Shown in pieces: positions 18,930-32,899 of a stretch of 64,000 nucleotides of DNA; within the stretch, counting starts at the first letter, position 1, and each line of letters starts with the position of its first letter. The stretch spans positions 9,382,594 through 9,446,593 of the forward strand of contig NC_072471.1 in assembly GCF_027596085.1 (NCBI RefSeq), read 5' to 3'. Source of the DNA: Anoplopoma fimbria. Lineage: Eukaryota; Chordata; Actinopteri; Perciformes; Anoplopomatidae. The notes beneath the pieces were generated by a model that worked only from the letters and a program-made list of their open reading frames with translations, had not been told where the DNA came from and made no database searches. The position numbers and the translations under genes were made by a program.

Positions 18930-20530
18930 GAATATATTAAAGGTCTGACAGAGAGAAAATACTTTCGTTTTGAGATGATCCTTGAGTGAATAAGGAGGAG
19001 AAAATTTCAGAACAGGCTTTCAAGTGGTTTCAAAGCTGAATGAAATGTGCACTGACTGAAATAGCATCTGATGTCGTCCAAGCAGATATTTTTATCTTGT
19101 CTTTCCTCTCATGTTTGACATTTTATTGATGTATTAAGGACACAAAATTGGAACATAAGCACAGCAGATCATTCCAAACAGACAAGCAGATCAATGATAA
19201 AATGGGGACAATTATACTTGTGATCTGTAAAGCTATAAAATCCTGGCATATGAGTCAGTAGAGGGAATAAAAGATGTCATCTCTGTTCAGCATCATGCCT
19301 TCCCTGTGGGTATTCAAGTTAAAGAAATGTCAGCATTTAGCTCATGCTCATATCCCAAATGTCTCACAATGAGTTAGTAGGAACTCTTCAAGACTACTAA
19401 TACAGACGAGCTGCCGATACCAGATTTAGTGCATTTGCTATTCACACCACACAACAAGCACAACAGAAGCTCCCAGGTGTGAACCTAACTGTAAATGTAA
19501 CTGTAACTGTGTTAATGTGAGGCACGACAATGAGCCTTTGTGCATTGCAAACTGTTCTGGGATAAATTAAAGTGAATATAGGTTCCACAATTCACCTTGT
19601 AGTCATTAATTAAGTTATTTACTCAAAGCTACAACAAAGAACTTTCATTTGTGTTGATTTTGGCGATCCCATTGGATGAAAGTGTTAGTGTTTCACGGCA
19701 CCAGATTCCACTGGAGTCTGATCTGAAGGAGTTCCTGGTATACGTGCATGATTTAATCTGATTTCACCACAATCCAACCCGTTATATAGAAATAACTAGT
19801 CTTCTCGCTGATGGTCTAGCTTACTTTCTCAAGCCATATAGACTGAGACAGTTTCAGAACCAGTTAAAGTTCCTTACACCACGTTACCTGCCATTCCACT
19901 GAACAAATTTGGTGTTTGTAGGCTAAAATAACACTGAAAAGGCACTCAGGGTCTTTTTTAAAAAATCATGGGCGTGTAACCAGCAGATATGTATGGCAGA
20001 TCCGACAAACTAGATCTACAAGACTAAAGTTTGAGTGACAAATCCATATTTTTAAGGGCATATCGGACACCAGAACACTGCACAGTGGTTTTAAATGCAG
20101 TTAGAAAGGATTTTACTAATTTCCTCCTTGTTGATGATTGCAAGAACAACTGTAGAATAATGGCATTCATGTTAGAAAATGATTTGTTTGAGATTGTAGA
20201 TGTTAGATTGGCAAATGCAGCACGTTGGATAATGTTGTGACAAAAGTTCAAACATTATCAACTCATAATGGTTTTCTGTTTGTGGGTACCTTATGTACCA
20301 CCGTGGTAGTTCATACATTTCCCAGCACTGACTTCCAAACCTACATGTGATGCAAGAAAGTTTTTTGTTTTCTTCCTTGACTCAAGCATAAAGTGTGACT
20401 TAACAATTCCAAATGCATCCAGCTGCTCTGTTGCCCAGGTAAGACTGTAAATGTGTTCTTTGACAACCATCCAAACATAACTTGCTGGCTTGGTTTCTAA
20501 TATTTTGTAGTTCTCCCTGTTTCTTGGCAC
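18930..20530. other. Intronic stretch without recognised features
   Basis: No coding, repeat or RNA signal recognised on either strand. Confidence 0.6.
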
Positions 20531-20733
20531 TGAGGAACCAGAGAGATTGAATTGATTGAATTATGTGTATTTTTTATCTTGTTTCTCTCAGTGACCAGGT
20601 TCTGCTGGCCGACCTCGTTCAAGGGTACAAGTGAGAAACTGAAAACTCTGCCTTACTCCAACCGTCTCATTTTGCTTCCTCCGTCCATCTATTTTCCGAC
20701 ATTTTCATTTTCTCTGGATGCTTTCCGTCCCTT

Positions 20734-20737
<4 letters not shown>

Positions 20738-20785
<48 letters not shown>
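20738..20785. repeat. (TC)n microsatellite
   Basis: 48-bp array, followed by a purine-rich tract at 20835-20960. Confidence 0.95.
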
Positions 20786-20789
<4 letters not shown>

Positions 20790-21040
20790 GATTCAGTGCA
20801 ACATATGCTGCCTCTTCCCTTGCACACAGAGGCTAATTACAGGAGGAGGAGAAAGGAGGAGAAAAAAATACGAAGAGAGGGGCAGTCTAGGTGAGAGAGA
20901 GGAGGTGAGAGAAAGGGCAGGGAGAGGGAAAGAGAGAGAGGGAGGGAGAGAAAGAGGGGTGAGGGGTCCTTGGGGTGAATTATTCATCTTACGCCATGAC
21001 ACCTGAGGGCAATCTACCTCTCTGTGAGTCACCAAGTTAA

Positions 21041-21064
21041 AGAGAGAGAGAGAGAGAGAGAGAG
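21041..21064. repeat. (AG)12 microsatellite
   Basis: 24-bp array, 49 bases before the large GT array. Confidence 0.95.
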
Positions 21065-21108
21065 TAGACTGTGTGAGTCAGACCTGCCCAAGAGGATATT
21101 AACACCTT

Positions 21109-21221
<113 letters not shown>

Positions 21222-21300
21222 TGCAGCGTATTGTCCCCTAAGCCGATCATGTGCCTCCTACATACGGAGACCATCTAAAGTGTAACCTGTGGCTGTCACT

Positions 21301-21403
<103 letters not shown>

Positions 21404-21502
21404 GGAGTCGGTAATAAGCTAGGTCAGCGCAGCACACAGCGTAAATCTTACTCACACTGAGCCACAGCCGTAAGCAGAGGTAGCATTAACCAGCAGGGTA
21501 TG

Positions 21503-21604
<102 letters not shown>

Positions 21605-22229
21605 GCACACAGACATACAAAGGACACATGATAAATACACACAAACAGCACTTATGATCCTAAATACACCACAGACACACACCATCTTACCATTTGCTGT
21701 AATTAGATTAATAACTGCTATCATCCTCTTTGGCTGTAATACAGTATAATCTGCTGTCTCCACTCAGGCTCTCAGACCACTCTAACTGTTGACCGCATCA
21801 CCGACATTGATCAGGCGCGCTAACAGCTGAATTTTTCAACACACACATTCGCAAGTCGACTGAGCAGAAGGAGCAAAAAGAAGAGGCGATAAAAACTGTT
21901 CAATCTTTTGAGGTGTTTAATTGACCCTCCTTTTCGAAGTAAATTTCAGTGATTAGGCAGGGTGTCAGTGTCTTGCTCAAGGACGCTCAAGCATGTCGCT
22001 CAGAGGTTGATGGACACATTAGCTGATGCTGGGATTGAAGCTGTCAGGATGGACAGGACAAACACACAAAGCCAGCTTGTTGCGACTTTGCCATGTCATG
22101 TGATGCAGGCTTTTATTTTGGCAGAGGGTCTAAATATTACCAAATTACAGATAATTGCATGACTGTGATAAAAGTCCAATTTTTAAAGGTGCTCAGCAGA
22201 AATAATTAGCTGCAAACAAAAAACTTTTG

Positions 22230-22347
<118 letters not shown>

Positions 22348-22869
22348 TTTTTTAGAGACAGAGCTTCAATGCAGTGTCTTGCTGAAAGGCTGAAAAAAGA
22401 CGAGAGGCTTTTTTGATGTCTCTGTTTGTCTTTTGGTTTCTTTATGAGCGTTCCACTTTCCTTGGCACTGAGCTTGACTTTCTACTGAAATTAACCAGGC
22501 AGCCCAAAAATAATCCATCGCAGGAGAGAAGAGAGAAAAAAAGCGAGAGATGAGAGAAATGAGGGACAGGAGAGAGGGAAATCAGAGTTTAAGAGAAGGA
22601 TGAAGAAAAGGAAAGTAAGAAAGGAGAGAGAGAAGTGGACAGGAATAAGTACAGGAAATAAATAACAAAGATGTGCAGACAGACTGTCCAATGTGTGAAT
22701 TTATTAGTATTCTTGTTTCCAGTTGCTGCTACTTTAATATAGTCTGTCAGCTGATACATCCGTACCGATGCACAACCAGACAAGACACAGTCAAATATTT
22801 ATTCAAGTCTGAGGCCACGGTACTCTGCTGGAAAATGCTGGATTGCCACCTTATAATTTTTGCAACATA

Positions 22870-23245
22870 ATTGAAGGAGGTCAAGTAGCTGGTCTGAGGT
22901 CTGAGCTCTCCCTTGGTGACGAGGGGAGAACCTCTGACATCCTAAAGAGAGGCTTGGAGTAGAAAACTGGTACTCTATCTTTTAAAAAGCCAGCTGTGGC
23001 GGTTGAGATATATCATACCTAGATGATACCACTCTGTGGAGGTATTCAAGTCCAACTTGGGGAGAGCCCAGGGCAGACACAGAACATGCTGCATTGAATA
23101 TCTTATGTGCCCTGGGAAGGCCTCAGGATCCCTCAGGAGGAGCTGGAGGACGTGGCTGGGGAGAAGGATGTCAAGTTGTGTGGGTTATTTTGCCAATGCT
23201 GCCCAGACTCAGATAAACAGCAGAAAATGGAAAGACTGATTATTC
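22870..23245 (+). mobile_element. RTE-type (Rex3-like) non-LTR retrotransposon 3' remnant
   Basis: A degenerate copy of the 3' end of a common fish LINE. One frame still reads LRIPQEELEDVAGE near 23118-23160, corresponding to the usual LGIPPEELEEVAGE at the polyprotein C-terminus. Upstream text (GTGACGAGGGGAGAACCTC, GGCTTGGAGTAGA) fits the same element. Several stops and frame changes make it inactive. Confidence 0.7.
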
Positions 23246-24070
23246 TGCTGGTTCAGTTATCAGACAAAGAATGCAATATGGGCCTGCACTCTTAGTCAAA
23301 AGGCTGAATATGGAGGACTGCATTTTTTCAAAGGGACATGGGAACATTAACCCAACAAATGGTATAAAGTTATGAAAAGTACATGAACATCTATCAAAAA
23401 TTTGACATGTATCCAAAACATTGTATTACAAGAGCTTAAAGGGCAAAAAGTTGAATAATTTTCCCATTAAGGTGCAGCAAAAAGACCTCTTAAGGGTTTT
23501 CTCTTTAGTCTCGAGATTTTAAAACACGACAGAAATGGGACATCCCACACCCTGACATACACCTTGTCAGGTGAATACGCAGAGCTGAATGTCACCTTGA
23601 GGAACGAGCAGGCCGGCTGTAGTGATTTGTAATGCACAGCTAGGTCTGCCTGTATGACCACTTTCTATTAGCCCACTGCAAATGACATCCATTCTAGCCT
23701 AATAAGGTATTCAGCGCACACAAGCACAAACACACTTGGGAAAGCATGGTGTGTGCAGCTACCAGCATTTACATCCACGCAGTACATGCATAATGTAAAC
23801 TTTTACTTAAGTGCACCCGGCCACATAAACCTGTGCACACACTTGTACGTGTATGCATGGTAAGCACACACTCACACACTCATATTGTTCAGTAACAATC
23901 AAACTGAGTTTTCTCATAATTAATGGACTAATCAAGGAGTAATGAATGTGGAGTGGCTCCACACGGTGCTGATTAACACAGATGATGGAGGGGCATGGGG
24001 AACTCTCTGCAAGGGAGAAGCGGCCATGTTTGATTCCTACAGTGCAGCTGAGAGAGTGACATTTTGATTG

Positions 24071-24072
<2 letters not shown>

Positions 24073-24151
<79 letters not shown>
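24073..24151. repeat. (TG)n microsatellite
   Basis: 79-bp array. Confidence 0.97.
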
Positions 24152-24156
<5 letters not shown>

Positions 24157-24234
24157 AGTTAGCATGAATTATAGCATTGTCGCAAAGAAAGAGAAAGTAA
24201 GTTATCCTCTGGCTTCTGTTTCCTTTTAATTAAA

Positions 24235-24238
<4 letters not shown>

Positions 24239-24307
<69 letters not shown>
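24239..24307. repeat. (TG)n microsatellite
   Basis: 69-bp array, 87 bases after the previous one and in the same sense. Confidence 0.97.
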
Positions 24308-24308
<1 letters not shown>

Positions 24309-26394
24309 ACAGTGACTTTCTCTTCCCAATTAGGGCTTTAATCCATCAGCTGGCTGTTGCTATGGCGTTTCTCTCTCCATCCAATCAAAGCGAAGCGAAT
24401 CACATAACAACCTCAATAATAGTCTTTGATACGATGGACAAAAGGGGGAAGGGAGTGGTGATTAAAAAAACTCTAATTGACAAAAAAGAATGAAATAAGT
24501 AAATACTAACAGAAGATAAGAGTTAACTATCAACACTTTATTTAATCTGTGCACACAGGCCTCCACATTTACTGTAACCACACATGGATTTGATGTGTTT
24601 CCCATGTGCAAACGGGTAATTAAACCATGCGTGATCATTGTGATGGAGTGCTTCAAGTTCCACAAAGCTGTTTATAAATTATGACCAAGAACTGAATTAA
24701 TCAAATAAAGTAGCTCTACTTAACTGAATTGGAATAAATCCATTCTACTATATTAATCACTCTGAAATTTCATTCAAAACTAAACCAACTAATATTTCTT
24801 AATTAGATAAGACACTTAAAAAAAATGATTAAGCATTTTCTTCAATATTTAATGTTTCACTTTAGTTGTTTGTGCACATTTGACTTAAATAAACATTTTC
24901 TCTCTCAGGCCCCTTTTTTCATTTTCACATTTATCTAAGCAGGCAGGTCAATTAGGAGGAAATTCTGATTTACTACGACTGCACTGCTAGCACAGCTGCT
25001 CTCACTGATCCCAGGAGGCAGCAGCATGACTTGGGGAAGCGGTGTGTGTTTGTGTTTTTGTGTGTCTTTCCGTTTGCGGATGACAGTAGACAGTAAGTGG
25101 TGCGACCAGTTTTTCTACCGTAGTGTGCTCCAAAACAATCTTTCTGGCCATGTCAGCATGTCTGTCTTTCTGTTTATCTCTGAATCAACAGAAGCCTTCA
25201 GAAAAAAATCAAAGTCCAATACTCACATGGACTTCAGTGGTGAATATTACAAATGAATAGACATCCAAAAATGATACACAAACATACACACACACATTCT
25301 ACACGCAGGGGAGGAGACAACATCCTAAACAGCTTTTACATTCATTCATTCATTACACACAATTTCCTGTCATTTTCCTGTGACAAATTTAGTATTATGT
25401 AGTATTTACATCTTGATGCAATAAGATTAGATATGCACATTATATAGTATTTTTCACAGATTGTCTTCCTGTTGCTGTCCTTTGAATACCATGTAAAAAA
25501 ACAAGATTTATATGAATAATGTTTTATTAATTTCAAGCACCAAGCATATATATGATGATTTCTTAGAATAAAGTAATTACTATTAAGAAGCAGGGACATT
25601 TATCAGTTCACAAATAAAACTTTATGCTGCTCACCAAATGTGGAGATACATGATTTTCATTGGCCAGTAAAGTTGTATTTCCATAAAAATGTTTGACTCG
25701 GCTGTCTTGAGTTGTGGCCCTACATAGACACAGATACAATCAGCCATGCAATAAAACATACATGACAAAGCTCTCAGTGTAGCCCTAGAAATATGCAGCA
25801 TGTGAACCTCCCCCCGTAAACCTCATACGAGAGGCGGAAATGGAGAACATGACAGGCTCAGGGAAAAGATAGATGAGAGGAGAGTGCTACAAAGAGAGAC
25901 AGACGGAGTCAGAAAGAAGGGACAGACACATTCGGATTGTACTAGGTGTCCCGACCTTGTCTATTTGACAGTAAACAGTTTAGATGGAGTACAGCTGCCT
26001 TTACCGAGGCCGGCAGCTCCTCTGCTGCATGCGTGGAGCGGCGTGGCACAGCTCAGCCCTGCTCACAGCGCGGACTAAGTCACATTACAGCCTCGCTTAA
26101 TAAATAATGGAAAGTTTCACTCCGAATAGAGACGGCCAACAGTGAGCACAGAATGAGTACAAACGAGAGCCAGATGACAAGGAAACATAGGACAAATTAC
26201 TTATTTGCCAAATGGAAAAGAATAATTATATGCTTAGCAACCAAAACAAATGAGGCATTGTTTGACCTTTCAACTTCATTCCACCATCACTGCTGGAAGG
26301 CGCAGCACAGTACCCGTCCTCTTAATGATTGCTGTGGTGTAGCTCGGCTCAGAGGCTACAGAAGGTAGCCGAGTGTTGGCAGAAGAAAACCGCC
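24308..26394. other. Intronic stretch without recognised features
   Basis: AT-rich, with only a small ATTC repeat near 25340. Nothing coding recognised. Confidence 0.6.
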
Positions 26395-26789
26395 TGTCTC
26401 CCCTCTCCCTGTCTAACTTTCATAAGTGGATTTATCATTTCCAGGCCCTGACCTGTCCTCCCCAACAGGACAGCCCTGCCTTGACTCAGCCCTGCAAATT
26501 ACTGCTAACCCTGACCGTGAAAAGTCTGTGTCAAAAATCGCAGAGCTTGTGATGTTTGAGTGAACCTGACTTTGACTCTGACCTCTGCATACGGATATTT
26601 CTATCCCTGGTTTTGAACCCTCAGAATGCGACATATTTGGTCTGACATTTCATTTATCAGACGATATTCATCTGAGGAAGATTGTTGACTCTGTTGTGTT
26701 TCCTTTCTGACTCATTCACCTGCCTCCAGCACACTTAAAAGAACACTGCTTCTGTTGTCCGGGCATTTCACACATCCCGTTCACATCTA
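26395..26789 (+). repeat. Donor copy of a 395-bp intronic segment
   Basis: Matches 29922-30316 at constant offset 3527 with three substitutions and no gaps. There are no terminal repeats, poly-A or recognisable coding content, and no 54-bp flanking duplication on this copy. Confidence 0.9.
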
Positions 26790-27126
26790 TTTAAGCTGTA
26801 AACGTCGTCATTATCAGGTCCTACTATTCCTGAATGCCAAAATGTGTGACAACCCATTTCACACATCCCGCCACCTTCCTACCCTCCTTTCCAACTTAAT
26901 TTTTTATCTACCCATCATTTTCTCCTTATTTCCTGTGGCCTCTCGCTGCCCTCCATTTCTTCATCCACTGCTGTCTATATTTCTTTCAAACACTGTCTAA
27001 TGTTCCGTCTGCTTCGTGTGCCATTCATTGTGTGTGTTTGCGTGAGCTTGAGTGTCACAGGCGGCTATAGGAAGCTCGGGTGATTAACTCTGATAGCCAC
27101 CAGATGCCTGACTTAGAGGTACAATC

Positions 27127-27132
27127 ACACGC

Positions 27133-27199
<67 letters not shown>
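27127..27199. repeat. (CA)n microsatellite
   Basis: Array with two CG-type interruptions at its left end. Confidence 0.96.
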
Positions 27200-27201
<2 letters not shown>

Positions 27202-27699
27202 TCACTTCAACTCAGAGGCAGAAGACGGACAGATAGCGGAGCATCACAAAGACACTGTGAATGACAGCAACTGAGCGAAAAGCAAAAGATAGAAAAAAGG
27301 AAGTGACACATAGAGAAGACAGAGCGTTTGTGTAGGTGAGGTTCAACATGTGTGTACAGTATGTGTGTCGGTATGTTTGTGTGTGCTACAGAGCGCTGAC
27401 TTTGTTCTTCAAAAAAAAAAAGACATGCTGTGTTTTCCTCCTGAGCTTGATTTTTTGTTGGAGAACAAACAGCACATGAGTGAGGGCAGATGACATGTTT
27501 CTCTAGGATGGCTGTTGATGTGACCTAAGATCAAAGCTTTGATTGGCCAGATGCCGCAGATGTTGTTTCCTCTCTGGTATTTGTGCATGTGAGTCTGTGT
27601 GTGTGTGGGAGAGGAAGTAAGAGATCGTGACACTGATTTTTATTTACCTAAACTGACAGGACTTATATTTAACTGTGTTGCATTTATAAATATATATAT

Positions 27700-29870
27700 T
27701 TATGCGAGTGTGCATGTGCGTTTGTGTGTTTCGTTGGACGCCCTCTCATCAGTCAGGCCTATCAGATTGGGCAGTCAACAAGCAGCTGGCTCAGACTGTG
27801 GGACTGGCTGATGTTGCCCGTCTGAACTGCCAAACACAAAAATCCCAATGTAGCCGCTACCTCTTCTGCAGCTATAGCTTTGAGTTATATTCTGCGGAGA
27901 AAGCATAAAATGACAGATATAATGCAATATGGAAAATGTTAAGTAACAGTGCAATATTTCCAGCTTAAGGAGTATATTTCTAAAGGGTACTTGTTGGATG
28001 TCATTATATAACAAGTTGAATGCCGGAATACAAATCCATCAAATTTAGCCAACTATATTCTAAATCTGGAGCCATTTATATAATTTAAGGCAGTGCTTAA
28101 AACATGGGTCAAGGCCTCAAGTGCTTGTTTCTGGCAAGTTCTACATATGTCAGTAATACTAGTATTTTAGCTCTGACCAGCGACTTGTGAACAGTAAGTC
28201 CCTCTGCTCATGTGTTGCTCCCAAAATATTCCATAACTTTACTGTGTATCTGTCTATGTGGATTTAGTCAACTGCTCCATCTTTTTTATTTTGGTTTATA
28301 AAGAAATGTTCTTTCTGGCTTCACCCAAAACATGCAGGTCTTTCAAACTCTTACAGAACTTCATGAAACTGAATGTTTGTCTGAACTTAATTCTCCTCTT
28401 CTGTCTATTTTGGCTGCCTGCTGTTGGCAAATATTACTGTAAATAGGCTACATGCTTGCTGACCAGCAGTGAACAGGACTTCCTTTCATGGACTGGTCCT
28501 CCTGAATGCGCCACACTAGTTGCAGTTTATCACAAACAGTGATGTGCTTGTTTTAATGAGGCTGAATCCTACAGTGACTGTCGACCATATTTAGGCACGC
28601 TCAATCTCAGATCCCGTGCTGAGGATGCTTCAAAGACCGTTGATTTTTATTTCTTTCTCTGTTTCAGGACCGAGCCCACCTTAGGAAAACACGTCTGCAG
28701 AGCACCTTAACATCTGTGCTCCAATAAGCCCTACTGTGTTGTGACATTATTTCCTGCATCATTAACACTTGGCATCCTGCTGCCACGTTGAGCCCTTAGC
28801 AGTGGCAATAATAGGCATTAGCATAAGTTAAATGTGGGAAGAATTATCATTTAATACACCGCTGCCACATTGGGAGGAGAAAGTTGATTATGATTAAATG
28901 CTATGAAAGCATTAGAGTCGCTCAGTGGTCTTGTATGGAAATCGGTATATAAGACGGTATAAATTGCCAATTGGATTTTTCTATTGGATTTTGGAGTATT
29001 GCAGAACATATGCTCTGTTGCTTACACAAGTTCAGGAACCTTACATGCTGTGTTCTGCAAGATAAGCTTCACAAATGAACACTTTTATCATTTTTTAGCT
29101 ATAAACGAACTACACCACGGTCACATGAGCGCGAGAATACACGACAAGGCTGTAAAGGCGTACTAGTCAGCTTGATGACAGCCTTTTTCAGGACAAGTAG
29201 GGGCTTCAAAATTCATGAGAGGGGTATCTAGCAACGTGTTTTACATCGTAGAACAAAACATTAAAATCTCTTAAGCTCTTGTTAACCACAGACCTTATTT
29301 CAGGCATACCAAAAACTGAGATGAGACAAGGAGAACTGGATGTGCAAAAAGGCTAACTCCTGGTTTTAGGGCTCATTCTTGCAGCACTCTATTCTGGGAA
29401 CATTAGCATAGCTGCTATTTTCAGAAGTACAGTGTTAATTTGACACTACACGCTACAATTTGCAAGGCAAGAGGCTTGTTATTGTCAGAAGCAGCTAAAA
29501 GCATCACAAGTAAGCTTCTTTTCTGTCACTATAAAAGTAAAAACGCAACAGATGTGTTTGATACTCTATCATATCTAAATGTAACCATATTAATAACAAT
29601 GACACTGAGTCAAATCCACGGCCAATGGGGACGTTTCAGTTACCAGTGTGTTGTAATATCTTTGCACAGCCAATGGTAGTCAACACCATAGCAGAATACC
29701 TAAGTAATCCCAGGACTCTTGAGTTGTATGTTAGTGGTCCCTCGAGAGTCGCCCAATGGAAGATATTGAGCACCTTTTCACAGATGCATCATCTAATCAC
29801 AGAGCTCAATCATACTGAGCATAAATTACAAACATGACCTATTTGATGATTTTGATCAGTCATACATGTC
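27700..29870. other. Intronic stretch without recognised features
   Basis: No repeats or coding signal recognised. Confidence 0.6.
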
Positions 29871-30369
29871 AATGACAGACACTTAATGCCCGTATCCCGT
29901 GCTCGTTTACATTTACATGTATGTCTCCCCTCTCCCTGTCTAACTTTCATAAGTGGATTTATCATTTCCAGGCCCTGACCTGTCCTCCCCAGCAGGACAG
30001 CCCTGCCTTGACTCAGCCCTGCAAATTACTGCTAACCCTGACCGTGAAAAGTCTGTGTCAAAAATCGCAGAGCTTGTGATGTTTGAGTGAACCTGACTTT
30101 GACTCTGACCTCTGCATACGGATATTTCTATCCCTGGTTTTGAACCCTCAGAATGCGACATATTTGGTCTGACATTTCATTTATCAGACGATATTCATCT
30201 GAGGAAGATTGTTGACTCTGTTGTGTTTCCTTTCTGACTCATTCACCTGCCTCCAGCACACTTAAAAGAACACTGCTTCTGCTGTCCGGGCATTTCACAC
30301 TTCCCGTTCACATCTAATGACAGAATCTTAATGCCCGTATCCCGTGCTCGTTTACATTTACATGTATGT
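29871..30369 (+). repeat. Inserted copy of the 395-bp segment flanked by a 54-bp direct duplication
   Basis: The 54-base sequence at 29871-29924 recurs at 30316-30369 with two differences (CA against AT). Between them lies the copy of 26395-26789. The left junction shares TGT and the right junction a single A with the donor. This looks like a templated insertion at a staggered break that was filled in. The duplication is far longer than a transposon target site. Confidence 0.85.
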
Positions 30370-30948
30370 GCGCGAGGTAACAAGAGGACTGAGCAGAGCG
30401 ACATGGTTCCCTGTGTCAGTGTTAATAATCCAGCCCTGATAATTGCCATAGAATATTGATAGAGAGGAAAATGGCCCCAAGCAGATCTCTGCTTCATTAG
30501 TGAAGACTAGGGGGACGGAAACGGGAGGGCTCATAGCATTCGGAGGAGGACAGAGGAGAGACGGAAGAAAGAAATGATAGGAAATCGAAAAAAAAAAAAA
30601 AGGAGATTGCTGCTAACCACAGATGAGCAGACAGAGGGGGAGAAAAGGTGATCAGGAGGAGGATGGTGAATAGATAGCGGGTCAGAGAACCACACGCGGG
30701 TTTTATAACAGCTTTCAGAAACCAAAGGATAATGAATCATTCAATACATGAGTGACCATGAAACCGTCCCAGTTACAAATAGAAAAAGCAGTTATGTCAT
30801 TCTTTCCTGACATGGTAGCAATTTATTATATATGAGTGAGGTGACCCTTTAAAGGTCTGGGCTGTATTATGGCCTCCAATGTTAGAGAACAAACTATCAT
30901 GGCATTGCAACAATCACAATGAATCTCCCAGAAAAACATCTTCCTCGT

Positions 30949-30951
<3 letters not shown>

Positions 30952-31005
<54 letters not shown>
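30952..31005. repeat. (CT)n microsatellite
   Basis: 54-bp array. Confidence 0.96.
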
Positions 31006-31009
<4 letters not shown>

Positions 31010-31472
31010 GTCCCTGCTGGAACAGTGTTTGTTTAATGTGGTATCGCCATGGTTACCCGTCTGCCACGTTGAGGTAATGTCATTAATCATCAACTTTATC
31101 ACACTGCAACCCAGACGCAATGCACGCAGGAGACCAGCTATGACATTTTGTCCACTGCTGAAAAAACGCTGGAGGGAACGCCGTTTGGAGATGTTAAACA
31201 TCAGCAGCGAGCAGGCTGAGCGTGAGTGTATTTAACATGGTAACATCGAAGTAAGTCTGTGTTTCACGTGTGAAATTAAAACAAGACTATTAAAATCTCA
31301 CATAGACTCTTATTATTTCTCTTCCCCATCCCTCTATCCCCTCCTTTAATCTGTCTCTTCATTTGTGAGCATGTTCAATCCCTTTTGGTTGACATGACAA
31401 CAGACAATGTCGCGCCTCCTGTTATGGTGACATCACTACAGGCGCCAAGCCAGTCCCCAAAAAACCTATCAT

Positions 31473-31498
31473 CTCCTCTCTCTCTCTCTCTCTCTCTC
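31473..31498. repeat. (CT)n microsatellite
   Basis: Short CT array with a CG interruption at its right end. Confidence 0.9.
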
Positions 31499-32538
31499 GC
31501 TCTCTCTTTCAGACATATCGATCTAGAATACAAATCACAGATGTGAAGAGGAGATGAGCTGGGGTAGAGGGTGGAGAGAGGAGATAAAATAAAGAGGAGA
31601 AAAGGGGAATGAAGAGTGCAGAGAGAAAGACTAATAGCCACAGATACATCTGAGCTACCACCACGCCCACTATATCCCGTCAACCGGCTGTAATGGAGTG
31701 TGTGATCGCTCACTCATTTCCATACTGGGTGACTTTGGTATAAAACCGCAGACACACACATGCAGAATCAATTTTGTGCGAGGAGGAAGGCCGACATGAA
31801 GACGTATGCTTGTGATTGAGAGGCCGAAAAGACTTTCTTCAGTGTGCGTGAGACGAAATACATGAATAGTAAATGTGAAACAACCGCATGGGTACATACA
31901 AAAAAAAAAGGTCAATATTAAAAGCCACATCTTTTACCTAAACACGCACATAGAACAAGACTAAGGGTTTACAGCCATGCTAACTGTTCTGTGAAGTTTG
32001 TGGTTAGACACAGTGGTGATTTGAGCCAAATGCTACAATTATCATGCTAACATTTAACACATTCGACATATTGATATTTAACAGTTGATATTTAAAAAAA
32101 AGCATTTTTGTATGCTCATAAGCACTAAAGACCCAATACAGTTGAGGGCAATGGGAATTAGTTTTGCAGGCATTTGGCCACAAAGTATTCAATATAGAAA
32201 CAGAATTTATCCTCTAGGGACCTTGAATATCTGTAGTAATATCATAGCAATCCATCCTGTAGGTGTTAAAATATTTCACTCAAAACCACAAATGTCAACC
32301 TCATGGTGGCACTAGAGGAAAAGACAGATAATCAGTTAGAAAGTTAAATCTTCTGGGAACCATGAATTTCTTAGTTATCTATCTGATTTTTTTTTCCAGA
32401 TATTTCCGTCGAGGAAATACTGACCGACCAACCGACTAACAGACCGACAGAAGTCATAAGAAAGCGACCCTAAAGAGTTAAACCAGATACCCCCTCTTCT
32501 TTCTGGAGCTGGTTACAGACACAGCTCTGGAGGTTGAG

Positions 32539-32663
<125 letters not shown>

Positions 32664-32899
32664 TACCATTGTAGAGTCCTGTAACAAGCCTGTTTCAGCC
32701 ATTATGACTCCAGAGTGTGAAAGTGAGTCTGGTCTTTTGGGAAGTGGACTTCTCTATACAGATTTACACACTAACTAACTCTTTCTCTCCCCCTCTCTCT
32801 CTCTCACACACACCACACACACACACATACAATGTGGTCTGTGGGGAAGTGGTCCGTGGAGCACACACATCAAGACTGGCCTAGATAGATGGGATAGCA

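Noticed and set aside
26413..30161. Two nearly identical 73-codon minus-strand frames (26413-26634 and 29940-30161)
   Set aside because: Identity is explained by the 395-bp DNA duplication. Differences are too few to judge selection and the peptide matches nothing known.
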